A stretch of 64,000 nt of DNA from Bacteroidales bacterium (GCA_024400545.1 JAKSMO010000002.1:48419-112418); one strand, 5' to 3'. Numbered from the stretch's first letter, positions 42,041 to 52,960 are shown. Notes: generated by a model not told the origin, from the letters alone. Program-made: numbers and translations.

Positions 42041-43183
42041 ATGCGAAAAATATACACCCTATCCCTCTTGGCAGCCTTGCTTTTTGCCAGTTGCTACAAT
42101 GTCACCCCCCTCACCAACAGTAACAGCAAAACAGCGGGAGGCGGACTCTACTACGCCTTGCCCATGACCCAAATATGCGTAGATGTGACCTACCAATATT
42201 ACGACCTCACCGAGGCTGTGTTCAGCGATTTTGCTTCCGAGATGCTGGCCCTTGACAATTTCGACGTGGAAAAGCCTTACCGCATCAAGAATATTGAAAC
42301 ATCGTATAGCGTTACGGCCGACCCCAACAACTATTATTTTGTGACACCCAATGGTATTTCGGTGCAGGTGGACAACCGCCACTTGCTCCGCGCTATCGGC
42401 ATGACACCCCAAGAGTCGGCAGCCGAAGTGGGACACGCCACCACCGACAACCAGGTGAAAGAGTCTGACGCCAAGTTAGTGCTTCACAATGCCACTGCCG
42501 ACAAGATGCTGCCCACCTACAACCTTTACGACCGCACCGACACTTTTTATGTGAAAGGCGACCGTCCCGGCCATCCCTCAGGCACTTCTACCAAGAAAGC
42601 CCCCCGTTCACTCCGACAGCGCGCTCAAGCAGCCGCCTCGGAAATTGCCGAGATAGAGGACACACGTGCCGATGTGACAGTTTCCGACCGATATACTGCT
42701 GAAGGCAAAGCGCAGATCCTGCGCCAACTTGAAGAGAAGGAAGCCGTACTCATGGCACAGTTCATTGGCAAGCCCGTGGAAGAAACCGTCCATTTCTTTA
42801 TCGAGCCCAAACCCACTACCGGACCCAACGACACATTGCAACAAAGCGTGCTGTTCTATTTCAGCCGTGCTGAAGGCATTTGCGAATCTGACGACTACGA
42901 TGCCCTCCCCATCCTTTGCACACTTCGCCCCGACCAGTCGATGCGCCAAGTGCGCCAATTTAGCCGCAACAAGAAGCGCCTTGCGACCAACTCATTCCAA
43001 TACCGACTCCCCTCTCAAGCCCAAATGAATCTGAGTTGCGAACTATTTGACTACCAGGTGACCCTTCCTGTGGCACAGTACGGCCCCATTATCGACCTTC
43101 CTCACAAGCATTTCAAAGCCCTGTTTGATCCCAACTCCGGTGCCATCATCTATTACCAGGCACAGGACATCTTCGGCAAATAA
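42041..43183 (+). CDS. DUF4831 family lipoprotein
   Basis: The 380-residue precursor has a lipoprotein signal peptide with lipobox FASC (Cys18). The mature protein begins after YNVTPLTNSN and shows the family pattern GGLYYALPMTQICVDVTY near residue 35, later YSVTADPNNYYFV and a central Arg/Ala-rich stretch (APRSLRQRAQAAASEIAEIE, about 186-205). DUF4831 is confined to Bacteroidota and has no known function. It precedes rnz by 24 bp, so the two may be co-transcribed. Confidence 0.82.
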   Translation: MRKIYTLSLLAALLFASCYNVTPLTNSNSKTAGGGLYYALPMTQICVDVTYQYYDLTEAVFSDFASEMLALDNFDVEKPYRIKNIETSYSVTADPNNYYFVTPNGISVQVDNRHLLRAIGMTPQESAAEVGHATTDNQVKESDAKLVLHNATADKMLPTYNLYDRTDTFYVKGDRPGHPSGTSTKKAPRSLRQRAQAAASEIAEIEDTRADVTVSDRYTAEGKAQILRQLEEKEAVLMAQFIGKPVEETVHFFIEPKPTTGPNDTLQQSVLFYFSRAEGICESDDYDALPILCTLRPDQSMRQVRQFSRNKKRLATNSFQYRLPSQAQMNLSCELFDYQVTLPVAQYGPIIDLPHKHFKALFDPNSGAIIYYQAQDIFGK

Positions 43184-43207
43184 ATACAACCATCACAGCC
43201 TCTGCCC

Positions 43208-43999
43208 ATGAACTTCTTCACCACCATACTCGGCTCAGGAGCCGCCCTCCCCACTGCAGTACGCCACTGTAGCGGACAGGTGGTGAACCTCAATGGCTTT
43301 CGCTTACTTTTCGACTGTGGAGAAAACACACAAACCCAGATACGGGTATATCATCAGAAGATGCAGGCCATGGCCACTATCTTCATCACCCACCTCCACG
43401 GCGACCATTTTTTCGGCCTGCCCGGCCTCATCAGCAGCATGCATCTATGTGGGAGAAAAGACCCCATCGACATTTTTGCGCCCCAAGGCATTGCCCTAGC
43501 ACTGCAAACCATGCTCGACATTTCCGGCAGCCATATTGATTTTGAGATACGTTACCACGAACTCACCCACACAACGGGTGCCCAACTCATCTTCGAGAAT
43601 CTCCGTTGCCGAGTATATGCTTTCCCATTGGTGCATTCGGTGCCCACTTACGGCTATTTGGTTGAAGAAAAACCGCGCGGAAAAAATCCCATGCGACGCT
43701 ATGCCTACTGCTCTGACACGGGCTATACCGAGGACATCCTGCCCCACATCCAGGGAGTCAACCTGCTTTGCCTGGAAAGCACATTCAGCCATGCCTTTGC
43801 CCCTGTGGCCACCGAGAAATTGCACCTTACAGCCCCCATGGCAGCCACTCTGGCACAAAAAGCCGGTGTCAAACAACTTTTGCTCACCCATATCAGTGCC
43901 CGATTCAAAGACCCCGACGTCCTGCTCAAAGAAGCTCAGGCCATCTTTCCCAACACCCTCATCGCCACCGATGGCGAACAATACGAAATACATTACTAG
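43208..43999 (+). CDS. rnz: Ribonuclease Z
   Basis: The 263-residue metallo-beta-lactamase-fold endonuclease cuts the 3' trailer from tRNA precursors. Motifs: LGSGAALPT at the N-terminus, LLFDCGEN, ITHLHGDHFFGLPGL with the HxHxDH zinc site, YCSDTGYTEDI with the bridging aspartate, and LLTHISARFKDP with the last histidine. It is shorter than the usual 300 or so residues because the exosite region is compact. It matters here because tRNA-Asn carries an encoded CCA. Confidence 0.93.
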   Translation: MNFFTTILGSGAALPTAVRHCSGQVVNLNGFRLLFDCGENTQTQIRVYHQKMQAMATIFITHLHGDHFFGLPGLISSMHLCGRKDPIDIFAPQGIALALQTMLDISGSHIDFEIRYHELTHTTGAQLIFENLRCRVYAFPLVHSVPTYGYLVEEKPRGKNPMRRYAYCSDTGYTEDILPHIQGVNLLCLESTFSHAFAPVATEKLHLTAPMAATLAQKAGVKQLLLTHISARFKDPDVLLKEAQAIFPNTLIATDGEQYEIHY

Positions 44000-44118
44000 C
44001 ACCGACTACTGCATGGCAAACAGCCGAGGATTAGGCTATTTTTCATCCCTTGTCCTAAAAAAACTGCTGACAATTCGGCATAATTAATAATAAATATTGC
44101 AGAATGGCATTTTTTTTG

Positions 44119-44126
44119 TATCTTTG
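44119..44126 (+). promoter_or_regulatory. Bacteroidota -7 promoter box for secA
   Basis: TATCTTTGCAATTC lies 74 bp before the secA start. Confidence 0.75.
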
Positions 44127-44200
44127 CAATTCTGTAATTTTGCAGTATTGTGCAATAAGCATTTGAATAATAGATAATAATAAAATAATAATAAAATAAT

Positions 44201-47200
44201 ATGGCAAACTTTCTGTCAAAACTGTTTGGCACCAAGGCCGATCGCGACCTCAAAGAAGTCAGACCTCTGCTCGACGCCACCCTTAAGGTGTACCCCGAGA
44301 TCCAGAAGCTCACCAACGACCAACTCCGTGCCAAAACCATAGAATTCAAACAGCGCATCAACAAAGAAGTCGAGGCTGAAGAAGCCGAACTTACCACCCT
44401 CCGCATTCGCATTGAAGAGGAGTATGACATGCCTGTGGCCGAGAAGGAGGACATCTACAAACGTATCGACAAGCTGGAGAAAGAGTCGTACGACAAGACC
44501 CAGCGTGTACTTAACGACATCCTTCCTGAAGCATTCAGCGTGGTAAAGGAAACCGCCCGTCGCTTTGCCGAGAACGAGCAGGTGACTGTTACTGCCACCG
44601 AGTTCGACCGCCAGCTGGCCGTAAAGCGCGAAAGCGTTAACATCATTGGCGACCAGGCCGTATTCAACAACAGTTGGATGGCCGGCGGCAACATGATTAA
44701 GTGGGACATGGTGCACTACGATGTTCAGATTATTGGTGGTTCGGTGCTCCACAGCGGTAAGATTGCCGAGATGGCCACCGGTGAGGGTAAGACCCTTGTG
44801 GCAACCCTGCCCGTATATCTCAATGCGCTGCCCGGCAAAGGCGTGCATGTTGTCACTGTGAACGACTATCTGGCCAAGCGTGACTCCGAATGGATGGGCA
44901 TGCTTTACGAATTCCATGGCCTCAGCGTTGACTGTATCGACAAGCACGAGCCTCACTCCGAGGAGCGTAAAGCCGCTTATCGTGCCGATATTACCTTCGG
45001 TACCAACAACGAGTTCGGCTTTGACTATCTGCGCGACAACATGAGCCGCAATCCTGAAGAGCTCGTGCAGCGCGGCCACAACTACGCCATCGTCGATGAG
45101 GTTGACTCTGTGCTTATCGATGATGCCCGTACCCCTCTCATCATCTCCGGCCCTACCGGCAAGGATGACGAAGCCCAGGAGTTTGACCGTTTCAAACCCG
45201 TTATCGAAAAACTGTACAACGCCCAGCGTGTCCTCGTAACCAAAATCCTGGCCGATGCCAAGAGCGGCCTGGCCGAGAAACCCGATGCAAAACCCGACGA
45301 GGAACCTGCAAAACTGCTTCTCCGCGCTTATCGCGGTCTGCCCAAGAACAAGGCCCTCATCAAATACCTATCCGAAACTGGTATCAAGGCCATCCTGCAG
45401 CGCACCGAGAACTTCTACATGCAGGAGCAGAACAAATATATGCACATCATCGACGATGATCTGTATTTTGTCATCGATGAGAAAAACCGCCAGGTAGAGC
45501 TCACGGAAAAAGGTATGGACTACCTCACCAGCCTGGGCGAAGACCGCAACTTCTACCAGCTGCCCGACATCGGCGCCATGATTGCCGACCTTGAGCACGA
45601 AAACCTCTCCCCCGAAGAGAAAGCCGCCCGCAAAGAGAAAATCTACAACGACTTCGCCGTCCAGTCCGACCGTGTTCACACCGTTGATCAGCTCCTCAAG
45701 GCCTACACCCTTTTTGAGAAAGACATCGACTACATCGTGGATGAACACAACCAAGTGAAGATTGTTGACGAGCAGACCGGCCGTATCATGGAAGGTCGTC
45801 GTTGGAGCGATGGCCTCCACCAGGCTGTCGAAGCCAAGGAGAACGCCAAAGTTGAGGCTGCCACCCAGACTTACGCAACCATCACCTTGCAGAACTATTT
45901 CCGCATGTACAAAAAGCTCTCCGGTATGACCGGTACCGCTGAGACTGAGGCCGGCGAGTTGTGGGACATCTACAAACTCGATGTTGTCGTCATTCCCACC
46001 AACCGTCCCATCGCCCGCAACGATATGGACGACATGATCTACAAAACCAAACGTGAGAAATACACCGCCGTCATCAACGAGGTGGAACGACTCATTTCCG
46101 AAGGCCGCCCCGTTCTGGTTGGTACCACCAACGTTGAAACCTCCGAGTTGCTGAGCAAAATGCTCAAGATGCGTCATATCGACCATAGCGTCCTCAATGC
46201 AAAACTTCACCAGAAAGAGGCCGAGATCGTGGCCCATGCTGGTGAACCCGGCCACGTTACCATTGCCACCAACATGGCTGGTCGTGGTACCGATATCAAA
46301 CTCAAGGGTAACGTGAAAGAGGCTGGCGGACTTGCCATCCTTGGTACTGAGCGCCACGAGTCGCGCCGCGTAGATCGTCAGTTGCGCGGTCGTGCCGGCC
46401 GTCAGGGCGACCCTGGTAGCTCGCTCTTCTTCGTCTCCCTCGAAGATGACCTCATGCGCATCTTCGGATCCGACCGCATTGCTTCGGTTATGGACCGTAT
46501 GGGTCTGCAAGAAGGCGAAGTCATCCAGCACTCCATGATTACTAAGCAGATCGAGAAAGCTCAGAAAAAAGTTGAGGAGAACAACTTCGGTATGCGTAAG
46601 CGCCTGCTCGAATATGACGATGTGATGAACAACCAGCGCACCGTTATCTACAACAAGCGTCGCAACGCCCTTTATGGCGACCGCCTCTCCATCGACATCT
46701 CCAACATGTTCTACGACACCTGTAACCTTATCTTCGAAGACGCTTATCAGGCCCACGATTGGGAAGGTTTCAAGATGGAGATGATCCGTGTTTTTGCCCT
46801 CGAAGTTCCATTCACCGAGAAAGAACTCTTCAACGCCCGCCGCGAAGACGCCGTAAAGAAACTCTACGACATCGTTTTCTCCACCTATAAGGAGAGAATG
46901 CAGCGTATCTCCGACCTGGCCTATCCTTTCATCGAACGCATCCACGACAACACCCGCTACGTCAACGTAGCCTTCCCCATCACCGATGGCAAGAAGACAC
47001 TCAACGTTGTCACCCCCGTTCAGAAGTCTTACGACAATAAAGGCCGCGAAGTACAGCTCTCCATCGAGAAAGGCATCACGCTGGCCATCATTGACGACAA
47101 GTGGAAAGACCACCTGCGCGAACTCGACGAGCTCAAGACCTCGGTCCAGAATGCCTCTTACGAGCAGAAAGATCCTCTCCTCATCTACAAGTTTGAGAGT

Positions 47201-47527
47201 TTCAATCTCTTTGAGAAAATGCTTCTCGACATCAATCGTGAAATCAGCTCTTTCCTCATCCGCGCCAGCCTGCCCGTCCGCGAGGATAACGACATGCACG
47301 AAGCTCGCCAGCAGCGCACCGACAACCGAGGCATCCGCGAAAGTCACGATTCATCCACTACCACCGACACTCAGCGCGCCATGGATCGCGCCGCCCGTCA
47401 AAACATGGGCGAGCAGCAAGTGAAACGCCAACCCGTACGTGTTGAGAAGAAAGTGGGTCCCAACGACCCCTGCCCCTGTGGAAGTGGCAAGAAATACAAA
47501 AAATGCTGTGGCCGCAACGACGACTAA
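44201..47527 (+). CDS. secA: Preprotein translocase ATPase SecA
   Basis: The 1108-residue motor drives export through SecYEG. The first ATPase domain has Walker [11 protein letters not shown] and the helicase motif [18 protein letters not shown]. The second has [28 protein letters not shown] and the [14 protein letters not shown] arginine motif. The C-terminus ends in the SEC-C zinc motif [14 protein letters not shown], which binds SecB or ribosomes. The length is normal for Bacteroidota, which carry insertions relative to the roughly 900-residue E. coli protein. It is monocistronic between a promoter and a strong terminator. Confidence 0.98.
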   Translation: MANFLSKLFGTKADRDLKEVRPLLDATLKVYPEIQKLTNDQLRAKTIEFKQRINKEVEAEEAELTTLRIRIEEEYDMPVAEKEDIYKRIDKLEKESYDKTQRVLNDILPEAFSVVKETARRFAENEQVTVTATEFDRQLAVKRESVNIIGDQAVFNNSWMAGGNMIKWDMVHYDVQIIGGSVLHSGKIAEMATGEGKTLVATLPVYLNALPGKGVHVVTVNDYLAKRDSEWMGMLYEFHGLSVDCIDKHEPHSEERKAAYRADITFGTNNEFGFDYLRDNMSRNPEELVQRGHNYAIVDEVDSVLIDDARTPLIISGPTGKDDEAQEFDRFKPVIEKLYNAQRVLVTKILADAKSGLAEKPDAKPDEEPAKLLLRAYRGLPKNKALIKYLSETGIKAILQRTENFYMQEQNKYMHIIDDDLYFVIDEKNRQVELTEKGMDYLTSLGEDRNFYQLPDIGAMIADLEHENLSPEEKAARKEKIYNDFAVQSDRVHTVDQLLKAYTLFEKDIDYIVDEHNQVKIVDEQTGRIMEGRRWSDGLHQAVEAKENAKVEAATQTYATITLQNYFRMYKKLSGMTGTAETEAGELWDIYKLDVVVIPTNRPIARNDMDDMIYKTKREKYTAVINEVERLISEGRPVLVGTTNVETSELLSKMLKMRHIDHSVLNAKLHQKEAEIVAHAGEPGHVTIATNMAGRGTDIKLKGNVKEAGGLAILGTERHESRRVDRQLRGRAGRQGDPGSSLFFVSLEDDLMRIFGSDRIASVMDRMGLQEGEVIQHSMITKQIEKAQKKVEENNFGMRKRLLEYDDVMNNQRTVIYNKRRNALYGDRLSIDISNMFYDTCNLIFEDAYQAHDWEGFKMEMIRVFALEVPFTEKELFNARREDAVKKLYDIVFSTYKERMQRISDLAYPFIERIHDNTRYVNVAFPITDGKKTLNVVTPVQKSYDNKGREVQLSIEKGITLAIIDDKWKDHLRELDELKTSVQNASYEQKDPLLIYKFESFNLFEKMLLDINREISSFLIRASLPVREDNDMHEARQQRTDNRGIRESHDSSTTTDTQRAMDRAARQNMGEQQVKRQPVRVEKKVGPNDPCPCGSGKKYKKCCGRNDD

Positions 47528-47550
47528 CCCTCGTTGCCCAATCCCTCAAT

Positions 47551-47590
47551 AAAAAAGAAGAAGGAGACTTTGAGCTCCTTCTTCTTTTTT
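47551..47590. terminator. Bidirectional intrinsic terminator
   Basis: AAAAAAGAAGAAGGAG pairs with CTCCTTCTTCTTTTTT across an 8-nt loop. It separates secA from the converging small regulator-like gene. Confidence 0.88.
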
Positions 47591-47615
47591 TAGTCTTAAC
47601 GCAAAGGTTAAAAAC

Positions 47616-47795
47616 TTACTTGGCGGGCTCCCAATAGCAACGCTTGGGCGAAACGATTGCGCCTTCTTCCTTCAGAGCCTTCATGGCTTTATCCACGTCT
47701 TTGCGGTCCAGTCCGCTCAATTCGGCAATCTTACCAGCGTTCAGAGGCTCGCCAGCCTTACGCATAGTGTCCAACACTTGATCTTTTGTTTCCAT
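47616..47795 (-). CDS. 59-aa winged-helix-like small protein
   Basis: A short gene on the minus strand starts [20 protein letters not shown] and ends with KRCYWEPAK. The pattern of one helix, a turn, [20 protein letters not shown] and then a beta-wing-like [13 protein letters not shown] resembles a minimal winged-helix DNA-binding domain (MarR/transcriptional-regulator-like small proteins of Bacteroidota). It is short but has coding character (even codon use, a plausible helix-turn-helix) and a tight position next to a terminator. It may bind DNA, but targets are unknown. Confidence 0.75.
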   Translation of the reverse strand: METKDQVLDTMRKAGEPLNAGKIAELSGLDRKDVDKAMKALKEEGAIVSPKRCYWEPAK

Positions 47796-47861
47796 AATAT
47801 TACTTTTTATTAGAGGTCAATTAATTAGTGAAATTTCGCAATACAGAAGGTCTTTCACTCC

Positions 47862-48695
47862 CTACAGCATGATAAAATATGGGGCGGGGAAATGCATACC
47901 TGCCAAAGGAATATGGCTCTCGCGCGACAATTGCAGATATGCCTTGCGCAACTCCGAAGCCTGGCTGGGGTCGAAATCAAAGAAAGCCAAAAACTCAGGA
48001 TGCTCCACCTGCAATGCCACGGCGTGGATCATATCGCCTACAATAATAATGCTGCCTAAGTCATACATCGTATGGCCGGGCGTATGGCCGGGGGCGGCAA
48101 TGGCCTTCACACCAGGCAGTCCCACCTCGTCGGTAAACACATCAATTCGGCCCTCATAGCTCTTCAGCACCACAGGCACCATACTCTCGCCTTTGCTCAG
48201 TGCTCCGGTAGTCCAAGCATCATATTCCGCTTTCGAGATATGCAGTGTAGCATTGCCGAACACAGCCTTGGCGCTATCGCCCTGCACCAGTCCGCCAATA
48301 TGGTCGTAATGCAGATGAGTGAAGCAGATATCCGTAATCTGATCTGCCGACACGCCCACCGAGTCGAGGTTGTGCATCAGTGCGCCACCTACTCCTGCGT
48401 CAAACAATATGTTGCGGCCCTGGCCACAAAGCAGAAACACATTCATAGAGGCTTCGGCTCCACCTTCGGGCAGAAGTTTGGCCAACAATGTGTCGTTTAA
48501 CCCCTCAAACAACTTGGCCGGCATCACCTGGGGGGCATCCTGCAAAGCATACAGGGCATCGTAGCCCTCCGGACAAAACTGGCCAATAGTAGTGTCTGCC
48601 ACCACCTTGGCGGCCTCCTCGGTCTTATTGCTGTGGCAAGCCGTTAGGGCAGCCATTGCCAGAAACAGACCTTTTTTCCATTTCGATAAAAACAT
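47862..48695 (-). CDS. Exported metallo-beta-lactamase-fold hydrolase
   Basis: The 277-residue precursor looks like a lipoprotein (lipobox LTAC, Cys20) and then a metallo-beta-lactamase domain with FTHLHYDHIGGL (HxHxDH), APGHTPGHTM supplying the third zinc histidine, and IIVGDMIHA with the bridging aspartate. Members hydrolyse thioesters, lactones or other small molecules; nothing in the sequence decides which. The placement in the envelope is inferred from the signal peptide. It is followed upstream by a transglutaminase-like lipoprotein gene on the same strand. Confidence 0.85.
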   Translation of the reverse strand: MFLSKWKKGLFLAMAALTACHSNKTEEAAKVVADTTIGQFCPEGYDALYALQDAPQVMPAKLFEGLNDTLLAKLLPEGGAEASMNVFLLCGQGRNILFDAGVGGALMHNLDSVGVSADQITDICFTHLHYDHIGGLVQGDSAKAVFGNATLHISKAEYDAWTTGALSKGESMVPVVLKSYEGRIDVFTDEVGLPGVKAIAAPGHTPGHTMYDLGSIIIVGDMIHAVALQVEHPEFLAFFDFDPSQASELRKAYLQLSRESHIPLAGMHFPAPYFIML

Positions 48696-48743
48696 TTTAT
48701 TTGAATTTAAAATTAATAATCACTATAAGTCCTACAACCTCAC

Positions 48744-50009
48744 TTAATTCCCATTAATTGGTTGGACAGTCTTACGCAGCAGCTCAATGTCAAGCATCTG
48801 ATACTGCATATTGTTCTGCTTAGCAAAGAGAGCTTTGTTATTATTATAGTTATCCTCGTTGTGGGTCTGCGACTTCAAGAAAATCGTATGCGACACGGCA
48901 TGTTTCAACTCGTCCAAGGTCATCGTACCCTCGGCCCAACGCTGCTGGTCCTGAGCCGACAAATACTTCATATACTTCTTGTTCATTGCCTCCGAGATCC
49001 TGGCTTTTCCCTTAGCGTCGGGGTGAGCTGCCATCGACTCCTCGTAGTTCTTCGTCAGAGCCGGAAAATTCACCCACGATGTCATTGTGGCCTCCAATAG
49101 TTTCAGATTCTTGCGTTTACTGTCAGTATAGTAGCCCAGATAAGCGTGACAGGGCTCCACAAAAATCACCGGTTTCAACCCAATTTTTCGCATAATCGAA
49201 GCAAAGAACACACAAGCGTCAATACAGTTAGCCTGCCGAGAATGATAAACCTCGTCAAAAAAGCGGATGTGCTGCACATTCGACCGTGTTGTCGGCGTTG
49301 ATGTACACGAAATTGACGCATAGGTGATGCCGCGTTCCAACGCATAATACCAAATTGCTTCCACTTGGTCGTCCACCGTGGCAGCATTCTTCTGGTATCC
49401 CGTTATCGTCGATACCACACCTTGGGTGGTTATCTCCGACACTATCGAATCCACATAGGGATGATCCTCGTTCACATACCCAGCAAACAACCAGCGGAAA
49501 TCATGGTTGCGGCCGTCCTTGTCGCGCACACTCAGCGGGCACTCGTTTGCCGAGCGGTAATTCACTTTTATGTTCTTCACATCCACCTCCTCGTCGTTGA
49601 TATAGCAGGTAAATGTAAGGTCCAGGGTTCCCTGCTGCCTCGTTCTGTACAAATTGGCATACTTCCATTTCAGTGACGGATAAAAAGTATATCTCATTCC
49701 CTTTATCGGCAGCACTTCCTGCATAATGGTCACATAGTTGAGATTAGAAGAATCTATTGTCACACGCAGCACAGCGTTAGACACAGGGGCTGTCACCTCT
49801 ATGGTAAACAAGGCATTGGTGTCGCTGAAAAACCACGACTGGTCGCTCAAACTCGCCACCCCCATCACCAGCGATGGGTACAGCTGGTTTTCCAAAATAT
49901 CGTTATACCTGGCCTCAAAGCGCACTTGAGCAGGGTCGTAGGTGCGTGGCTTGGGAGCACAACTTGCCACCAGCACCGCCAATGCCATCAGCAACATCCA
50001 TTTACGCAT
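48744..50009 (-). CDS. Lipoprotein with transglutaminase-like domain
   Basis: The 421-residue precursor has lipobox VASC (Cys17). Residues 20-190 form a beta-rich domain. A transglutaminase-like fold follows with the nucleophile in HSRQANCIDACVFFASIMRK, the histidine in VEPCHAYLGYY and a downstream aspartate-containing strand. Such proteins may act as cysteine proteases or be inactive binding proteins. The gene lies between the metallo-hydrolase and the sodium-coupled transporter genes on the same strand. No substrate is known. Confidence 0.8.
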   Translation of the reverse strand: MRKWMLLMALAVLVASCAPKPRTYDPAQVRFEARYNDILENQLYPSLVMGVASLSDQSWFFSDTNALFTIEVTAPVSNAVLRVTIDSSNLNYVTIMQEVLPIKGMRYTFYPSLKWKYANLYRTRQQGTLDLTFTCYINDEEVDVKNIKVNYRSANECPLSVRDKDGRNHDFRWLFAGYVNEDHPYVDSIVSEITTQGVVSTITGYQKNAATVDDQVEAIWYYALERGITYASISCTSTPTTRSNVQHIRFFDEVYHSRQANCIDACVFFASIMRKIGLKPVIFVEPCHAYLGYYTDSKRKNLKLLEATMTSWVNFPALTKNYEESMAAHPDAKGKARISEAMNKKYMKYLSAQDQQRWAEGTMTLDELKHAVSHTIFLKSQTHNEDNYNNNKALFAKQNNMQYQMLDIELLRKTVQPINGN

Positions 50010-50037
50010 AATTTCTATCGGTTTACTGGTTCAACAA

Positions 50038-51390
50038 TCAACCCAAAATTCCGCTCACAAGCACCACTACCAGCGCAATGGGCGCCACATAACGGGCCAA
50101 AAAGCGGAAGAGTTGGTAATAACCTATCGACACAGTGCCGTGGTTCGACAGTTCGTCTTTTATATCGTCTTCTTTCATAAACCAGCCGAAGAAGATAATT
50201 GTGCCCAATGCCGACAACGGGGGCAGATAAATGCTGTTCAGCTTATCCACAAAGTCAAACAATGTGTTGCCCGCAATCTTCACATGCGACAACGGTCCTA
50301 TCGACAGGGAAAACAGCACACCGAACAATGTGGTCAACGCAAAGAACACCACGGCTCCCCACGTACGTTTCATGCCTGTATGAGCCTGTATTGTGGCTGT
50401 CAGAGCTTCCAGCAGCGATATAGCGCTTGTCAGCGCAGCTACCATCAGCAGCACAAAGAAAATCGACGAGAACACCACACCGGCTCCGCCCATAGTGTTG
50501 AACACATTGGGCAGCACACAATACACCAATCCGGGACCACCAGCGGGGTCGAAACCGCAGCTGAACACTGCGGGGAAGATGGCCACACCAGCCAGGATGG
50601 CTATCAGCGTATCGCTGGCCGTAATCCACATTGCAGTCTTAAACAGACGGTCGTCGGTGGGAATATATGATCCATACACTATCATAACGCCCATGCCTAC
50701 CGACAGCGAGAACAGTGCTTGGCCCAAAGCGGCCAAGATTCCCTCGCCTGTCAGCAAGGAGAAATCGGGCTTGAATAGGTACTTCACACCTTCAATGGCG
50801 CCCGGCAAGGTCAGACTACGCACACACAGCACCAACACCAGTACTACCAGCACCGGCATAAGCACCTTGCTCACATTCTCAATACCTTTCTGCACTCCAC
50901 CTAAAATAATCACCAAACCTAGTAGTGAGAACACCACCAGAAATACAATCGGGCGCAGCCCCGAAGTCGAGAACGTGCTGAAATGATCCGAAATTCTGCC
51001 TGCATCAGTGCCCAATGAGGCCAAAGTGCCGGTCAGCGAATCCCAAATATAGTTAGTAGTCCAACCCGACAGCACCAGATACTGCGACAAGATAAAGAAA
51101 CTCGTCACCAAACCCATCAGGCCCACTAGACCCCAGGCCTTATGCTTCGGCGCCAGGTGGTGGAAAGCCTTTATGGGTGTATGCTGAGTTCTACGGCCTA
51201 TCACCAACTCGCTCATCATCAGCACTGAGCCTAGCAAAAAAACAAAACAGAGATAAACCAAGATAAATGCGCCGCCACCATACTTTCCACAAATATAGGG
51301 GAAACGCCAGATGTTGCCCAGACCCACGGCTGAGCCTACGGCCGCCATTATAGCGCCCAAGCTAGATGAGAATGATTTTTGTTCTGCCAT
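50038..51390 (-). CDS. Sodium-dependent neurotransmitter-symporter family (NSS) transporter
   Basis: The 450-residue membrane protein begins MAEQKSFSSSLGAIMAAVG. A TTG 9 bp upstream is possible but unlikely. It shows the NSS/LeuT fold: GSAVGLGNIWRFPYICGKYGGGAF in the first helix (split here as GSAVGLGNIWRFPY and CGKYGGGAF), the sodium-site glycines, and about 11 helices. Members carry amino acids or related solutes with Na+. The substrate cannot be told from sequence. A promoter box lies at 51478-51485. Confidence 0.93.
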   Translation of the reverse strand: MAEQKSFSSSLGAIMAAVGSAVGLGNIWRFPYICGKYGGGAFILVYLCFVFLLGSVLMMSELVIGRRTQHTPIKAFHHLAPKHKAWGLVGLMGLVTSFFILSQYLVLSGWTTNYIWDSLTGTLASLGTDAGRISDHFSTFSTSGLRPIVFLVVFSLLGLVIILGGVQKGIENVSKVLMPVLVVLVLVLCVRSLTLPGAIEGVKYLFKPDFSLLTGEGILAALGQALFSLSVGMGVMIVYGSYIPTDDRLFKTAMWITASDTLIAILAGVAIFPAVFSCGFDPAGGPGLVYCVLPNVFNTMGGAGVVFSSIFFVLLMVAALTSAISLLEALTATIQAHTGMKRTWGAVVFFALTTLFGVLFSLSIGPLSHVKIAGNTLFDFVDKLNSIYLPPLSALGTIIFFGWFMKEDDIKDELSNHGTVSIGYYQLFRFLARYVAPIALVVVLVSGILG

Positions 51391-51477
51391 TTTCGACAAA
51401 TTTCTATAAGGTTAATATATATAAATTCTTATATTTCAGCCCCGAACCCCACAACCCTCACAACGGCTATAAAATGC

Positions 51478-51485
51478 AAAGATAC
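51478..51485 (-). promoter_or_regulatory. Bacteroidota -7 promoter box
   Basis: The minus strand reads TATCTTTGCATTTT, 88 bp upstream of the transporter start. Confidence 0.72.
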
Positions 51486-51597
51486 GAATTTTTTAGTTAT
51501 GAATTAAGAGTTTTTTTCTAGCGCACAACTATCCCTTGTTCTTCCTAGGCTTTCGGGGTTCCATTTCCTACCACAGCAACACCGTTTTCGCTTCCAA

Positions 51598-51630
51598 AAG
51601 AAAAGGGTGCCCATGTCGGACACCCTTTCC
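51598..51630 (-). terminator. Intrinsic terminator of the aminotransferase gene
   Basis: The inverted repeat GGGTGTCC / GGGCACCC, flanked by A/T runs, lies 21 bp after the aminotransferase stop on the minus strand. Confidence 0.75.
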
Positions 51631-51650
51631 ATATCATTACTGAGCCTCAA

Positions 51651-52847
51651 TTAGATGCGGCCAGGATAAATCTTCAGAGCCTCTTCAAGGCACTTCAGTG
51701 CACGCTTCAGATCGTCGATGCACAAGCAGTAAGTGATACGAGCCTGACGTTTGCCGTCCTCAGGGTTCACATAGAAACCGGTGGCAGGAGCCATCATCAC
51801 GGTCTCGCCATTGTAGCTGAAATCGGTCAGCAGCCACTGGCAGAACTTGTCGGAGTCGTCAATCGGGAACTCAGCCACAGTGTAGAAAGCACCTTTAGGA
51901 GTGGGGCAGAAAACACCGGGAATCTTGTTCAGGCCTTCGATCAACACATTGCGACGAGCCACATATTCTTCGCTTACAGCGTCGAAATACTCCTTGGGAG
52001 TGTCGATAGCTGCCTCGCTGAAAATCTGGCCGAAGCTAGGAGGAGACAAACGAGCCATAGCCATGCGCATAGCGGCGGTGATAACCTCCTTGTTGTGAGA
52101 GATCAAAGTACCGATACGAGCGCCGCAAGCACTGTAACGTTTAGAAACGGAGTCGAGCAGAATCACATTCTGCTCAATACCCTCAAGCTGCATCACGCTG
52201 AAATGCTCGTTGCCATCGTAGCAGAACTCACGATAAACCTCGTCAGCAAACAGGAAGAGGTCGTGTTTCTTCACGATTTCGGCCACCTTCATCAGCTCCT
52301 CTTTGGTGTAGAGGTAACCGGTGGGGTTGTTGGGGTTGCAAATCATGATAGCACGAGTCTTGGGGGTGATTGCCTTCTCAAATTCCTCAATGGGAGGCAG
52401 AGCAAAACCGTCCTTAATCGACGAAGGAATGGTCTTAATCTGGCTGTCGCTGAGCATGGCAAAGGTGTTGTAGTTTGCATAGTAGGGTTCGGGAATCAGG
52501 ATTTCCTCACCAGGGTTCAGGCAAACGGTGAAAGCAAACTGCAGAGCCTCGGAGCCGCCACAAGTCACGATAATCTCGTTCTCGTTGATGTTGATGTTGT
52601 TGCGCTTGTAGTACTCTACAAGTTTCTTACGATAAGAGAGGTTACCGTTGGAGGGAGCATAGGCCAATACGCCGATTTCGGTCTCTGCCAAGGTTTTCAG
52701 AGCTCCTTTGGGGGTTTCGATATCGGGCTGACCAATGTTGAGGTGAATCACTTTGGTACCGCGGGCCTTAGCTGCGTCGGCATAAGGTATAAGTTTGCGG
52801 ATTGCGGACTGGGGAAGTTCCATTCCCTTTTTAGAAATGCTAGGCAT
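51651..52847 (-). CDS. PLP-dependent aminotransferase (aspartate aminotransferase-like, class I)
   Basis: The 398-residue enzyme has class I/II aminotransferase motifs: NIGQPDIETP near the N-terminus, VTCGGSEALQFAF, ICNPNNPTGYLYT, FADEVYREF, and the pyridoxal lysine in DSVSKRYSACGARIG, followed by a C-terminal FYVNPEDGKRQARITY with the substrate-binding arginine. It most resembles aspartate or general amino acid aminotransferases, but substrate range cannot be fixed from sequence. Confidence 0.92.
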   Translation of the reverse strand: MPSISKKGMELPQSAIRKLIPYADAAKARGTKVIHLNIGQPDIETPKGALKTLAETEIGVLAYAPSNGNLSYRKKLVEYYKRNNININENEIIVTCGGSEALQFAFTVCLNPGEEILIPEPYYANYNTFAMLSDSQIKTIPSSIKDGFALPPIEEFEKAITPKTRAIMICNPNNPTGYLYTKEELMKVAEIVKKHDLFLFADEVYREFCYDGNEHFSVMQLEGIEQNVILLDSVSKRYSACGARIGTLISHNKEVITAAMRMAMARLSPPSFGQIFSEAAIDTPKEYFDAVSEEYVARRNVLIEGLNKIPGVFCPTPKGAFYTVAEFPIDDSDKFCQWLLTDFSYNGETVMMAPATGFYVNPEDGKRQARITYCLCIDDLKRALKCLEEALKIYPGRI

Positions 52848-52881
52848 ATAATATCAGTTTTTTTTGTTATGAAGGAAAGTC

Positions 52882-52940
52882 GAAAAAATGAAAAATGAAA
52901 GACCGACGGATTCCGTCCTGTTTTCATTTTTCATTTTTTC
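52882..52940 (-). terminator. Long inverted repeat between aminotransferase and DUF1573 genes
   Basis: GAAAAAATGAAAAATGAAA pairs with a mirrored TTTCATTTTTCATTTTTTC, with an inner GACGGA/TCCGTC stem. It is a probable transcription terminator for the upstream DUF1573 gene. Confidence 0.78.
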
Positions 52941-52960
52941 ATTACTTATTTTTCTTTTCG

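Noticed and set aside
45368-47347. 659-aa antisense frame opposite secA
   Set aside because: secA is certain on the plus strand; the antisense frame has the valine/phenylalanine/glycine-rich look of a reverse translation.
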